64,000 bases of DNA from assembly GCF_024722015.1 (NCBI RefSeq), contig NZ_JANQBD010000009.1:124001-188000 (forward strand), given 5' to 3'. Positions 1-8,626 of the stretch are shown one piece after another (position 1 is the stretch's first letter; each line of letters begins with the position of its first letter). Made by a program: the position numbers and the translations under genes. The notes beneath the pieces are model-generated. The model ran no database searches, was not told the DNA's origin, and was given only the letters and a program-made list of their open reading frames with translations. This stretch comes from Paenibacillus radicis (ex Xue et al. 2023). GTDB lineage: Bacteria; Bacillota; Bacilli; Paenibacillales; NBRC-103111.

Positions 1-2
1 AA

Positions 3-284
3 AGCGGTATTATTGACGGCTATCCAGATCAGTCATTTGCACCCGATCAGCCAGTCAGCCGTATGGAAATGATCTCCATGTTTGCACGCAGCTTGAATAA
101 AACGGGGAAACAACGGGGAGACGTCCCTTTTACGGATGTGGATAATAATTACTGGGGCGTTGGTATTTTGAAGCAGTTGAAGGCCGAAGGTTGGATTGGG
201 GGCTATGCGGATGGAACGTTTCGCCCCGACCAGCAAGCCACGAGGGCTGAGTTTGTAACTATGCTGGCCCAAATGACGCCATAA
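3..284 (+). CDS. SLH-domain surface protein, C-terminal end (5' part outside window)
   Basis: The reading frame is open from base 3 to the TAA at 282-284 and begins before the window. The visible 93 residues are the end of one S-layer-homology domain (GIIDGYPDQSFAPDQ, then SRMEM) and a complete second one (PFTDV, W, GGYADGTFRPDQ, TRAEF). SLH domains hold secreted proteins non-covalently on pyruvylated secondary wall polymer, so the protein is probably an exported cell-surface protein whose catalytic or structural part lies upstream. The pyruvylating enzyme CsaB is encoded at 13044-14156. The identity of the N-terminal part cannot be judged from here. Confidence 0.9.
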   Translation, partial: SGIIDGYPDQSFAPDQPVSRMEMISMFARSLNKTGKQRGDVPFTDVDNNYWGVGILKQLKAEGWIGGYADGTFRPDQQATRAEFVTMLAQMTP

Positions 285-314
285 CCTTTTAATAAAGAAA
301 GTAGGGATAAATGA

Positions 315-566
315 ATGGATTATGCAGAACAAATGAGTACTTCCATGGGCATGAATGGATTGTTGAATATAGTCATCGTATTGATATGCATAGGCTGCTC
401 CTGGTGGGCGCTTCAAGAGATTCATCTGGAAAAAATACTGAAACGCCCGAGAAGCGTGCAAAGCAAGCTGCTTCAAATCTTGCTTTCTATTGCCTTGGGG
501 TATCAGGTTGCTCGCTTTGTTATTGATTATTTTCATTGGTCAACTTGGCTTCCAGGGATGTTTTAA
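315..566 (+). CDS. ywzB: DUF1146 family small membrane protein (YwzB-like)
   Basis: This 83-residue protein has two hydrophobic segments (about residues 14-33 and 52-70) separated by a basic loop. The segment LLQILLSIALGYQVARF and the SWWALQ motif are typical of the DUF1146/YwzB family. Function is unknown; it is an integral membrane protein. In Bacillus the gene sits directly upstream of murAA, as it does here (178 bases before murA). An ATG at 311 is in another frame. The ATG at 315 follows the weak Shine-Dalgarno-like AGTAGGGA and gives the family's usual length. Confidence 0.85.
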   Translation: MDYAEQMSTSMGMNGLLNIVIVLICIGCSWWALQEIHLEKILKRPRSVQSKLLQILLSIALGYQVARFVIDYFHWSTWLPGMF

Positions 567-743
567 GTGATTTCAGAATAACCAAGGTGAATATTGTCAA
601 CAATGGATAGTACGACCGTTGTAAATCCTTGTGTTAGCTCCGAATACTATCGTGACCGGTTTTTCACAAATTGAAAATTTACATGCTGAGGGTTCAATGC
701 TAAACTGTTACAGTGTGCAAAGAATACAGCGCGGAGGGGGACC

Positions 744-2075
744 ATGATGAGCAAAATTATCGTCCGCGGCGGCCAAAGGTTGTCAGGCAGAGTTAAAATA
801 CATGGCGCAAAAAATGCGGTGCTTCCAATTATTGCCGCCTCTATATTGGGTTCAGACGGAGAAAGCATGATTTATGATGCACCTCCATTGGATGACGTCA
901 TTGTAATTAATAAAGTTTTAGAAAGCTTAGGTATTGAAGTTGAATATAAGAATGAAACGATACGTGTCAACGCCCAAAATATCCAGACATGCGAGGCGTC
1001 ATACGAATTAGTCCGGAAAATGAGGGCTTCCTTTCTTGTGATGGGACCTTTATTGACCCGTATGGGTCAGGCTAGAATCTCGCTTCCGGGTGGGTGTGCT
1101 ATTGGAACTCGCCCTATCGACCAGCATCTCAAAGGTTTTGAGGCAATGGGGGCTGAAATTGAGTTAGGCCACGGTTACATTGAGGCTAGGATCAATGGCA
1201 GGCTCAAAGGCGCCAAAATTTATTTGGATGTTGCTAGTGTTGGCGCGACGGAAAATATTATGATGGCTGCGTCGCTCGCAGAAGGAATTACCACCATTGA
1301 AAATGCGGCGAAAGAACCGGAAATTGTCGATTTAGCGAATTATTTGAATGCTATGGGTGCCAAAGTTCGCGGGGCTGGAACCGGATTGATTCGCATCGAA
1401 GGCGTCGAAAAGCTGGGCGGAACTGTACATACGGTTATACCGGATCGAATCGAAGCAGGTACTTACATGATTGCTGCAGCAATCACTAATAGCGATGTTT
1501 ATATTGAAGGAGCCATTGGCGATCATTTGCGTCCGGTTATTTCCAAGATGCAGGAAATGGGCGTGCAAATCGAGGAAGATGAGAATGGACTACGTGTATA
1601 TACAGACAAGCCGCTGCGTACGGTTGATGTGAAGACGTTGCCTTATCCTGGATTTCCTACCGATATGCAGTCTCAGATGATGGCGTTGCTGTTAACGGCA
1701 GATGGCACCGGTATTGTAACAGAGACGGTATTCGAAAACCGTTTTATGCATGTCGAGCAGCTGGTCAATATGAATGCTCAAATCAAGGTCGATGGCCGGA
1801 CGGCCGTTATAAGCGGAGGCAGCAGACTGCGTGGGGCTAAAGTATGCGCAACAGACCTGCGCGCAGGAGCGGCATTGATTTTAGCTGCGCTTGCAGCTGA
1901 AGGTGAGACCGAGGTCACGGGTACTCATCATATCGACCGGGGTTACGTGGATATTGCGAACAAGCTTAGATTGCTTGGAGCGGATATTCAACGTATGTCC
2001 ATGGAGGTAGTTGCCGAGGAAGAAGAAGAGGAAGCAACTATATCAATCTTCGCCGTAAGTCCGAGCATGGCTTAG
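744..2075 (+). CDS. murA: UDP-N-acetylglucosamine 1-carboxyvinyltransferase MurA
   Basis: MurA is the cytosolic enzyme that transfers enolpyruvate from PEP to UDP-GlcNAc, the first committed step of peptidoglycan synthesis. The substrate-binding GAKNA motif lies at residues 21-25. The PEP-reactive cysteine is C118 (C117 if the second ATG at 747 is used) in [16 protein letters not shown]. The length of 443 aa is slightly above the usual 420-436 because of a Glu-rich C-terminal tail ([10 protein letters not shown]) that is not part of the fold. A strong GGAGGGGG ribosome binding site precedes the start. Gram-positives often carry two murA paralogues; synteny with ywzB and spoIID points to the murAA copy. 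A terminator follows. Confidence 0.95.
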   Translation: MMSKIIVRGGQRLSGRVKIHGAKNAVLPIIAASILGSDGESMIYDAPPLDDVIVINKVLESLGIEVEYKNETIRVNAQNIQTCEASYELVRKMRASFLVMGPLLTRMGQARISLPGGCAIGTRPIDQHLKGFEAMGAEIELGHGYIEARINGRLKGAKIYLDVASVGATENIMMAASLAEGITTIENAAKEPEIVDLANYLNAMGAKVRGAGTGLIRIEGVEKLGGTVHTVIPDRIEAGTYMIAAAITNSDVYIEGAIGDHLRPVISKMQEMGVQIEEDENGLRVYTDKPLRTVDVKTLPYPGFPTDMQSQMMALLLTADGTGIVTETVFENRFMHVEQLVNMNAQIKVDGRTAVISGGSRLRGAKVCATDLRAGAALILAALAAEGETEVTGTHHIDRGYVDIANKLRLLGADIQRMSMEVVAEEEEEEATISIFAVSPSMA

Positions 2076-2095
2076 GAGCTTGATCTTTCCAAACG

Positions 2096-2134
2096 AAGAG
2101 GAGATTCTCTGCATGATAGAGAGTCTCCTCTTTT
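2096..2134 (+). terminator. Rho-independent terminator after murA
   Basis: The left arm AAGAGGAGATTCTCT and right arm AGAGAGTCTCCTCTTTT form a stem of about 15 pairs with one G-T wobble and a 7-base loop, ending in a T run. Confidence 0.85.
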
Positions 2135-2145
2135 CTATGTCCGGG

Positions 2146-2174
2146 TTCTATTCTATCTTTTTGGCTCATATGAT
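2146..2174 (+). promoter_or_regulatory. Possible SigE promoter of spoIID
   Basis: TTCTATT (2146-2152), a 14-base spacer and CATATGAT (2167-2174) partly match the SigE consensus kmATATT / CATACAnT. spoIID is a SigE gene in Bacillus subtilis. Matches are about 4 of 7 and 6 of 8, so this is a candidate only. Confidence 0.4.
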
Positions 2175-2228
2175 GATGTTACCTGTCATTATGGAATCTA
2201 GCGCCGACAGAAAGACGGAGGAACCAAT

Positions 2229-3263
2229 ATGGACAAAAAGAAAGCAATTCGATGGGCAGCAATATGCCTGTCCAGTTTTGTTGCCGTAGTAGTGATCGTT
2301 CCTTCCATTCTTGTAAAAAGCAATACACGTGATCCTTCATCCGCAGGTGTACTGCCCCCGCCAAGCTTGCAGCAGAGCCAACTGGCGGAGCAGCCTGCTT
2401 TTCAAATCCCCGTTTATATGTCCAAGCAAAAGAAGGTAGAAATGCTGCTTCTGGAGCAGTATGTCCGAGGCGTGCTCGCGGCAGAAATGCCGATAGAGTT
2501 TGAGCTGGAAGCGATGAAGGCTCAGGCGATAGCAGCAAGGACTTATATCATTCGGCGAATGATAGAGCAGGACTCCAGTAATGTACCGGTTGTAGGCGCT
2601 TGGGTTACCGATACCGTAGCTCATCAAGCGTATGTAACAAACGAGGACTTGAAGAAACGTTGGGGCCCTGAAGCGTATAAGGCGAATTCGGACAAGCTGG
2701 ACCATGCAGTGAACGAAACGAAAGATTTGATACTGACCTACAAGGATAAGCCGATCCAAGCCAACTTTTTTTCAACAAGCAATGGATTTACGGAAAATTC
2801 CGAGGATTATTGGAATGAATACATTCCTTATTTGCGAAGCGTTCCGAGTCCTTGGGATATTAAGCTTTCTCCAAGATATAAGGAGACAATTACGGTTCCG
2901 TTTAAGGATCTGCAGCGGAAGCTAGGGACCACAGGAGTTCTTCCTGTCTCTACAAACAGCAGCAATGGGTTAAAGGTACTGGAGATGACACAAGGCCACC
3001 GTATCAAGAAAATGGTTGTTGGAGGTAAAACGTTTACAGGTCGCGAGGTTCGCGAGCGGCTTGGCTTGAATTCCTCTCAGTTTCAATGGAGCTGGAAGGG
3101 CTCAGACCTTCAAATTACTACCTTCGGCTACGGGCATGGGGTTGGTATGAGTCAATGGGGAGCCAATGGAATGGCGAAGGAAGGGAAAACCGCGGAGCAG
3201 ATTGTGAAGTACTATTATACCGGTATTGAAATAGATAGAGCATCAAACCTAGTAAAAAAATAA
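2229..3263 (+). CDS. spoIID: Stage II sporulation protein D (SpoIID), peptidoglycan lytic transglycosylase
   Basis: SpoIID is a mother-cell membrane protein that cleaves glycan strands during engulfment, acting with SpoIIM and SpoIIP. There is one transmembrane helix near residues 10-28, then the SpoIID domain beginning LEQYVRGVLAAEMP and ending with GYGHGVGMSQWGA, both family signatures. E86 in AAEMP corresponds to the catalytic glutamate. The length of 344 aa is normal. GGAGG precedes the ATG by about 8 bases. It lies between murA and spoIIQ as in Bacillus, with a SigE-like promoter upstream. Confidence 0.95.
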   Translation: MDKKKAIRWAAICLSSFVAVVVIVPSILVKSNTRDPSSAGVLPPPSLQQSQLAEQPAFQIPVYMSKQKKVEMLLLEQYVRGVLAAEMPIEFELEAMKAQAIAARTYIIRRMIEQDSSNVPVVGAWVTDTVAHQAYVTNEDLKKRWGPEAYKANSDKLDHAVNETKDLILTYKDKPIQANFFSTSNGFTENSEDYWNEYIPYLRSVPSPWDIKLSPRYKETITVPFKDLQRKLGTTGVLPVSTNSSNGLKVLEMTQGHRIKKMVVGGKTFTGREVRERLGLNSSQFQWSWKGSDLQITTFGYGHGVGMSQWGANGMAKEGKTAEQIVKYYYTGIEIDRASNLVKK

Positions 3264-3292
3264 AAGTTTCTAAAAAAATAAGCTGTTTATGC

Positions 3293-3320
3293 GTATAAAT
3301 CTCGTAACCGTGGCAAGAAT
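3293..3320 (+). promoter_or_regulatory. SigF-type forespore promoter of spoIIQ
   Basis: GTATA (3293-3297) matches the SigF -35 GywTA exactly. After 14 bases, GGCAAGAAT (3312-3320) matches the -10 GgnnAnAnT. It lies 21 bases before the spoIIQ start, a gene known to be SigF-dependent. Confidence 0.65.
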
Positions 3321-3340
3321 GGTTAGCGAGGTGATAATCT

Positions 3341-4072
3341 ATGAATGATCAAAAAAGAGATTTACAGAACAATGAAGAGGCTCCTAAATCTAACGAGGGA
3401 GTGCAAGGCAGTCCAGCTTTTTCTTGGAAACGATTTTTGGCAAAGAAATGGGTTTTTCCTGCAACGTACATGGCAGCTGCGGCAATTATCTTAACGTTAA
3501 TGTGGGTATACCAGGATGCCGGCAAGTCGGCTCTTAATGGTGAACTGGGCTTGGATGGCAAGTCTACCACAGTAACGAATAATGTTATGAAGCCGGAGTC
3601 AGTAGCTGTTAATACCGTTACAGAGACAATGCAACTGCCGTTTAAGGAAAAAGGTGAGCTGGATGTAATTCTGCCGTACTTCGATAGTAAAGCATCCAAT
3701 GAAGTGCGCCAAGCTGCAATGGTTGAGTATGGAGATACCTTTACACCGCACATGGGAATGGATTTTGCGAAGCATGACAATTCTGTGTTTGATGTACAGG
3801 CTGCGATGAGCGGTAAAGTCACGACCGTGGAGAAAAATCCGGTTGTTGGCAACTTGGTTGAAATTACGCACAGTAACGGTCTCGTAACTGTGTATCAGAG
3901 TTTAGCTGAAATAAAGGTTGCTAAAGACGCTGATGTTAAGAAAGGCGACGTTATCGCCAAGGCTGGACGCAATGAACTGGAAAAAGATCAAGGCGTACAC
4001 CTTCATTTTGAAGTAAGGCAAGGGGAGAACGGAGCATCCGTCAACCCGGAGCAGTTCTTCGCTGAGCATTAA
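3341..4072 (+). CDS. spoIIQ: Stage II sporulation protein SpoIIQ, M23/LytM-family
   Basis: SpoIIQ is the forespore membrane protein that zippers with mother-cell SpoIIIAH across the septum during engulfment. It has a cytosolic N-terminus, one transmembrane helix (about residues 38-56) and a LytM/M23 domain from about residue 120. All M23 zinc-site motifs are present: H137-x-G-x-D141 and H220-x-H222. The Bacillus subtilis protein lacks one metal ligand and is considered inactive, whereas this one looks catalytically competent. It follows spoIID, has its own SigF-type promoter and an AGGTGAT ribosome binding site, and ends in a terminator. Confidence 0.9.
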   Translation: MNDQKRDLQNNEEAPKSNEGVQGSPAFSWKRFLAKKWVFPATYMAAAAIILTLMWVYQDAGKSALNGELGLDGKSTTVTNNVMKPESVAVNTVTETMQLPFKEKGELDVILPYFDSKASNEVRQAAMVEYGDTFTPHMGMDFAKHDNSVFDVQAAMSGKVTTVEKNPVVGNLVEITHSNGLVTVYQSLAEIKVAKDADVKKGDVIAKAGRNELEKDQGVHLHFEVRQGENGASVNPEQFFAEH

Positions 4073-4093
4073 GTTTAAGCAGAGTTACAAGCG

Positions 4094-4121
4094 GGAGCGT
4101 ATACGCGCTCCTTCTTTTTTT
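4094..4121 (+). terminator. Terminator after spoIIQ
   Basis: GGAGCG (4094-4099) and CGCTCC (4106-4111) pair around a 6-base loop and are followed by TTC and a run of seven T. Confidence 0.8.
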
Positions 4122-4196
4122 GTATAAAATCATGCATTTATTGCTTGTCCTTGAAAATAATTGTGGCTTATAAAGCTTGTCACGCTTGGAAACAAA

Positions 4197-4224
4197 GAAT
4201 ATAAGTAAACGCCCCTCATATAAT
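4197..4224 (+). promoter_or_regulatory. SigE-type mother-cell promoter of spoIIID
   Basis: GAATATA (4197-4203, 6 of 7 with kmATATT) and CATATAAT (4217-4224, 7 of 8 with CATACAnT) are separated by 13 bases, upstream of a gene known to be SigE-driven. The -10 covers the ATG at 4223, so that ATG cannot be the translation start. Confidence 0.6.
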
Positions 4225-4258
4225 GTACCAAACTAACTCGAGTAGGGAGGCGAGGGGA

Positions 4259-4546
4259 GTGCACGATTACATCAAAGAGCGAACCATTAAAATCGGACGT
4301 TGCCTGGTGGAAACGAAGCATACGGTTCGCACAATCGCGAAAGAATTCGGTGTTTCCAAAAGTACGGTGCACAAGGACTTAACCGAAAGATTGCCTGAGA
4401 TAAATCCGGATTTGGCTAATCAAGTGAAGCACATTTTGGAGTATCACAAATCGATTCGCCACCTGCGGGGCGGGGAAGCTACGAAGATTAAGTATCGGAA
4501 GACACGCAATCCTAAAGCACAAGAGAAGTTGGTGACAGCTAAGTAA
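4259..4546 (+). CDS. spoIIID: Sporulation transcriptional regulator SpoIIID
   Basis: SpoIIID is a small DNA-binding protein that activates and represses mother-cell genes between the SigE and SigK phases. The sequence from HDYIKERTIKIG through IAKEFGVSKSTVHKDLTERL (helix-turn-helix) to HKSIRHLRGGEATK is nearly the same as the Bacillus protein. I chose the GTG at 4259: it is preceded at 8 bases by AGGGAGG, gives the family N-terminus, and the upstream in-frame ATG at 4223 overlaps the promoter -10. The product is 95 aa with a basic C-terminal tail. Confidence 0.93.
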   Translation: MHDYIKERTIKIGRCLVETKHTVRTIAKEFGVSKSTVHKDLTERLPEINPDLANQVKHILEYHKSIRHLRGGEATKIKYRKTRNPKAQEKLVTAK

Positions 4547-4735
4547 GGTATAAGTTCTGATGGTATTCCCCCTTACCGATCCAAACCGACAGAAGGAAGC
4601 GATATTTGTCGAAAAAAAAGGATAAAAAAAGAGGATTTTGCAAATTAATAGCGAATTTACTTAAATAACGATAATAATTGGAGTACCGCTTCTTTTTTTA
4701 GGAATGGACGGTTTTGTTTAGGGAGGAACTTTTTA

Positions 4736-5734
4736 ATGTTAAGCAAGGATATAGGCATCGATCTGGGGACAGCGAACGTCCTGATTCATGTGAAGGGGCG
4801 CGGAGTTGTTCTGGATGAGCCGTCTGTTGTCGCTATTGAAAGCGATACGAAGCGAGTGTTGGCTGTGGGCGAGGAAGCATTCCGCATGGTGGGAAGAACG
4901 CCAGGGAATATCATAGCTACTCGCCCATTGAGGGATGGCGTTATCGCTGATTTTGAAATTACGGAAATTATGCTTAAGCATTTCATAAACAAGGTAGGAG
5001 GCAAGCGGTGGTACAGTCACCCGAGAATTTTGATCTGCGCTCCGACTAACATTACGTCCGTGGAACAGAAGGCGATTCGTGAAGCGGCTGAACGGAGCGG
5101 GGCGCGCGAGGTGTTTTTGGAAGAGGAGCCTAAGGCTGCTGCCATTGGTGCGGGCATGGATATATTCCAGCCAAGCGGCAATATGGTTGTGGATATTGGT
5201 GGAGGTACGACGGATGTAGCCGTATTATCAATGGGCGATATCGTCACCTCCTCTTCTATTAAAGTCGCGGGGGACAAGTTCGACTCGGCCATTATGAAAT
5301 TCATTAAGAGCAAGTATAAATTGTTGATCGGCGAGCGGACGTCAGAAGATATTAAGGTCAGAATCGGAACTGTATATCCGAATGGCCGCAGAGAAACGAT
5401 GGATATACGCGGCAGAGATATGGTGAGCGGATTGCCGTTGACAATTAGCATCAATTCAGAAGAGATTTATGAAGCGTTGTGGGATCCCGTTTCCTCGATT
5501 GTGGCTTCGGCTAAGACAGTACTGGAACGTACACCTCCGGAATTATCTGCGGATATCATTGATCGCGGCGTCATTCTTACAGGTGGTGGAGCTTTATTGC
5601 ACGGCATTGATCAACTGCTGGCGGACGAGCTTAAGGTGCCTGTCCTGATCGCAGAGGATCCCATGCATTGTGTAGTTAAAGGAACTGGGATTATGTTGGA
5701 CAACCTGGATAAGGTTTCGAAGCGCAAGTTTTAA
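4736..5734 (+). CDS. mbl: Rod-shape protein Mbl (MreB-like actin)
   Basis: Mbl is an actin-fold ATPase forming membrane-associated filaments that guide cylindrical peptidoglycan synthesis. The phosphate-1 motif is DIGIDLGTANVLIHVKG at the N-terminus; the phosphate-2 region is VVDIGGGTTDVAVLS and the adenosine motif is ILTGGGALLHG. The product is 332 aa, the normal size. It differs from MreB in lacking the mreC/mreD neighbours; the spoIIID-mbl-flhO-flhP order is that of Bacillus mbl. GGGAGGA lies 8 bases before the ATG. Confidence 0.95.
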   Translation: MLSKDIGIDLGTANVLIHVKGRGVVLDEPSVVAIESDTKRVLAVGEEAFRMVGRTPGNIIATRPLRDGVIADFEITEIMLKHFINKVGGKRWYSHPRILICAPTNITSVEQKAIREAAERSGAREVFLEEEPKAAAIGAGMDIFQPSGNMVVDIGGGTTDVAVLSMGDIVTSSSIKVAGDKFDSAIMKFIKSKYKLLIGERTSEDIKVRIGTVYPNGRRETMDIRGRDMVSGLPLTISINSEEIYEALWDPVSSIVASAKTVLERTPPELSADIIDRGVILTGGGALLHGIDQLLADELKVPVLIAEDPMHCVVKGTGIMLDNLDKVSKRKF

Positions 5735-5785
5735 TTCGACTACAATACAATTAACCGCCGACCGTCGGGGAGGATTCTATTCTAT

Positions 5786-6685
5786 ATGTTAAGAGGCCTA
5801 TATACTGCTGCATCAGGAATGATTTCACAACAGCGCAAGCATGATATTGTAACGAACAACATTGCTAACGTGAATACACCGGGATTTAAGCAAGGGAACG
5901 CATTGAACCGTTCATTTCCGGAAATGCTGATCTCCCGGGTTCGCAGCGGTCAAGGTGAGGGAGCATCCATTCCCGTCGGTCGTCTGAATACCGGTGTTAT
6001 GGCGGAGGAGAATGTATCCGTCCATGCGCAGGGTGATATACAAGAAACGTATAACCCGTTTGACTTCGCGCTTGTTTCTAACATTCAAGTGCCGGGGGCG
6101 ACGTTCGATGCTTCCGGAAAGTATATCGATGCCAACGGCCAGCGGATTATTCAGCCTCAAGCTTTTTTTACGGTTGAAAATGCGAATGGCGAACAGCGTT
6201 ACTCACTGAACGGTAAATTTTCCGTAGATACAAGCGGTGAATTAACTACGGCTGACGGTTATCGGGTAATGGGCAGAGATGGACAGCCTATCTTGCTGTT
6301 GGATCCGACGACTAGGACCCCCATCAGTAATTTTCATATTACCAAGCAAGGACAGCTTACGAACTCGGATGGAATTTTTATACTAAATGCCAACAATGAG
6401 CCGATGAGCTTGCTTGTCAGCCGTATTGAAAATCCGAATCATCTGGTACGTGAAGGTAATGGACTTTACCGCCTCAATGCGGGTGAAGAAGGCTTGGCGC
6501 GTGCGATTGATGTTACGGATCAAGTAGAAGTAAGGCAAGGATTTGTGGAACGGTCGAATGTAGACTCGAGTCAATCGATGGTAGATATGATGTCTGCAAT
6601 GAGGGCTTATGAAGCCAACCAAAAGGTCGTACAATATTATGATCGAAGTATGGACAAGGTTGCTAACGATGTAGGCCGCGTATAA
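5786..6685 (+). CDS. flhO: Flagellar hook-basal body protein FlhO (rod/hook family)
   Basis: A 299-residue member of the FlgE/F/G family, whose members polymerise into the flagellar rod and hook after export by the flagellar type III apparatus. The N-terminal rod signature is LYTAASGMISQQRKHDIVTNNIANVNTPGFK and the C-terminal coiled segment ends with MMSAMRAYEANQKVVQYYDRSM. No cleavable signal is present, as expected for type III substrates. It is paired with flhP 64 bases downstream, the arrangement seen next to mbl in Bacillus, where the pair encodes distal rod components. Confidence 0.9.
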   Translation: MLRGLYTAASGMISQQRKHDIVTNNIANVNTPGFKQGNALNRSFPEMLISRVRSGQGEGASIPVGRLNTGVMAEENVSVHAQGDIQETYNPFDFALVSNIQVPGATFDASGKYIDANGQRIIQPQAFFTVENANGEQRYSLNGKFSVDTSGELTTADGYRVMGRDGQPILLLDPTTRTPISNFHITKQGQLTNSDGIFILNANNEPMSLLVSRIENPNHLVREGNGLYRLNAGEEGLARAIDVTDQVEVRQGFVERSNVDSSQSMVDMMSAMRAYEANQKVVQYYDRSMDKVANDVGRV

Positions 6686-6749
6686 ATAACGGTACGATCT
6701 TACGAGTTGGTTTTTGTATGGTAAAACCGCAAGCTCTCAGGAGGCTATT

Positions 6750-7619
6750 ATGAACCATTCGATGATTAATTCATCTGTATCCATGCATGCGTTGCAGCAA
6801 AAGCTGGATATGTTATCCAACAATATTTCTAATATTAATACAACAGGCTACAAGCGCAAGGAGGCATCGTTTCAAGACGTGCTAACCAGTGTAAAACAGC
6901 AGCCTAGAGGTTTTGAGAAGGAAGGCCGGCTATCTCCACTAGGGTATAACCAAGGCTGGGGTTCTAGGCTCGTGCAGGCTCAGTTGAATATGGCGCAAGG
7001 CTCCCTGCAAGCAACGCAAAGTCCTTTGGATCTTGCTATTGAAGGTAACGGCTTGTTTGAAATCAATAGCTTTACACTTGATGCCAATAACAATTTGGTG
7101 CCGCATACGATTTGGACAAGGAACGGCTCGTTTCAACTGTCCCCTTCGACAGATCCGGCAAACCGTGATAAGTTTTTAACTACAAAGGATGGTCAATATG
7201 TGGTGGACACAGACAACAAACCCATTCGCGTCCCTGTAGATCACCGTGTGCAATTCCAGCCAGATGGCAAAGTTCTTGCCTATAGCGAGATCGACAAGCT
7301 AGAGCCACCGATAGATATAGGGCAAATTAAAATGGTACGTGTTATTCGTCCACAAGTATTGCAGCAGATAGGTGATAATCTATATGATTTACCGGATGGT
7401 ATCGCTAACCGTGAAGAAGTGCTGCAGACCCTTGACGCGAACAATAATATAGTTGACCCGATACTGGTGAGACAGGGCTTCTTGGAAAATTCCAATGTTA
7501 CACTGGCCGATGAAATGACGGATTTGCTGCAAGTGCAGCGCGCATTTCAGTTAAATTCACGAGCAATTACTTCTTCGGATACGATGATGGGCCTTGCGAA
7601 TAACTTGCGCAGCGGCTAA
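6750..7619 (+). CDS. flhP: Flagellar hook-basal body protein FlhP (rod/hook family)
   Basis: A second rod/hook protein of 289 aa with the N-terminal motif LQQKLDMLSNNISNINTTGYKRKE and the C-terminal heptad segment LADEMTDLLQVQRAFQLNSRAITSSD. The ATG at 6750 is preceded by CAGGAGG at 6738-6744. An earlier in-frame ATG at 6714 has no ribosome binding site and would add residues unlike the family. It is paired with flhO and is probably a distal rod subunit assembled outside the membrane. Confidence 0.9.
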   Translation: MNHSMINSSVSMHALQQKLDMLSNNISNINTTGYKRKEASFQDVLTSVKQQPRGFEKEGRLSPLGYNQGWGSRLVQAQLNMAQGSLQATQSPLDLAIEGNGLFEINSFTLDANNNLVPHTIWTRNGSFQLSPSTDPANRDKFLTTKDGQYVVDTDNKPIRVPVDHRVQFQPDGKVLAYSEIDKLEPPIDIGQIKMVRVIRPQVLQQIGDNLYDLPDGIANREEVLQTLDANNNIVDPILVRQGFLENSNVTLADEMTDLLQVQRAFQLNSRAITSSDTMMGLANNLRSG

Positions 7620-7647
7620 CGGAACGATTGAAGTGAGGTAGGTAGGT

Positions 7648-7866
7648 ATGGCGGAAACGGAACAGAAAAAGACTAAGGCTCCGTCTTCTAAAAAGCGGAG
7701 ACGAACGATCTGGCTGATAGCCCAATGGGTAGGTATTCCCCTGCTGTCTATAGCGGCGCTTGCTGTCGGATTAGTAATGGGTTACGTCTATATAGGTAAG
7801 CGTCCATTGGAAGATGTGTATGAAATTGAAACGTGGCGTCACTTATATGACTTGGTATTTGCGTAA
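7648..7866 (+). CDS. EpuA-family small membrane protein (often labelled RNA polymerase subunit beta)
   Basis: This 72-aa protein has a basic N-terminal tail (KKRRRTIW), one transmembrane helix (about residues 24-50) and the conserved end TWRHLYDLVFA. This pattern, with a GYVYIG stretch before the tail, is that of the EpuA family (Pfam PF11772), which databases often name DNA-directed RNA polymerase subunit beta. Nothing in it resembles RpoB, and the role is unknown. GTGAGGTAGGTAGG gives a ribosome binding site, and a terminator follows. Confidence 0.75.
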   Translation: MAETEQKKTKAPSSKKRRRTIWLIAQWVGIPLLSIAALAVGLVMGYVYIGKRPLEDVYEIETWRHLYDLVFA

Positions 7867-7883
7867 CAGAATAGAAACACTCG

Positions 7884-7911
7884 AACTCCCTGGGCAGGGA
7901 GTTTTATTTTT
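7884..7911 (+). terminator. Terminator after the EpuA-like gene
   Basis: AACTCCCT (7884-7891) and AGGGAGTT (7896-7903) pair around a GGGC loop, followed by TTATTTTT. Confidence 0.8.
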
Positions 7912-7978
7912 GCCCTAACAACGCTATAATGTAAGGATGGGATGTATACCCAATTTACATGGGGGGAGACAAAAAGAG

Positions 7979-8503
7979 ATGTGGAACCTGCCCAATTTAT
8001 TAACGATATGCCGGTTTTTCCTCATTCCCATGTATTTATTTGTATTTGAAGCCGGTTATATTAAGACAGCTTTTTTCATTTTGTTGTTGGCAGGGTTAAC
8101 AGATGTGCTGGACGGGTATCTTGCACGGAAGCGGAGACAAATAACGCAACTGGGCAGCATGCTGGACCCATTGGCCGATAAGACAATGATGATAGCAGTC
8201 ATCCTCTCGCTTGTGTTTTCCAAGATGATACCCTGGGAAGCGGCGGCAGCTATGTTTCTGCGTGACGCGGGTATGATAGTTGGCTCGGCCTTCTTTCATT
8301 TCCGGGGGAAGCAGACGGTTCCTGCTAATGTAATGGGTAAGTTGACAACTGTACTGTATTATCTGGCTATCCTTCTAATTATCTTCGAATTTCCCTATGC
8401 AATTGCGTGCTTATGGATCGTAATCATTATTTCTTTTCTAACTTCGTTTATTTACATTTTTCAATTTAAAAGCCTCAACAAAAACGAGAGTGAAAATGCC
8501 TAG
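7979..8503 (+). CDS. CDP-alcohol phosphatidyltransferase family membrane protein
   Basis: This protein of about 174 aa carries the complete CDP-alcohol phosphotransferase motif D-x2-DG-x2-AR-x8-G-x3-D-x3-D, visible from DVLDGYLARK to GSMLDPLADK, with several hydrophobic helices. Such enzymes condense CDP-diacylglycerol with an alcohol, for example glycerol 3-phosphate in PgsA or a phosphatidyl acceptor in some cardiolipin synthases. Sequence alone does not decide the acceptor. The ATG at 7979 follows GGGGGGAGA at 10 bases and gives the typical MWNLPNLLTICR start. An in-frame ATG at 7937 is unlikely. Confidence 0.85.
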   Translation: MWNLPNLLTICRFFLIPMYLFVFEAGYIKTAFFILLLAGLTDVLDGYLARKRRQITQLGSMLDPLADKTMMIAVILSLVFSKMIPWEAAAAMFLRDAGMIVGSAFFHFRGKQTVPANVMGKLTTVLYYLAILLIIFEFPYAIACLWIVIIISFLTSFIYIFQFKSLNKNESENA

Positions 8504-8626
8504 TCGTAATGCAAAGATAGTTTGCTTTGACTTAAAAGCCTGCTAAGGAAGAGAGTTTCTCCGACATGAGCCTTAATTTCCAAACAAACGTTGTCCTTGT
8601 GATTTAATGTGCTGTTAATTTAAAAA

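Noticed and set aside
2080-2289. Open frame of 69 codons between murA and spoIID
   Set aside because: It reads straight through the murA terminator hairpin and into spoIID, with no ribosome binding site.
7648-7866. RNA polymerase beta subunit
   Set aside because: The database name of this family is misleading; the 72-residue one-helix protein has no RpoB sequence features.
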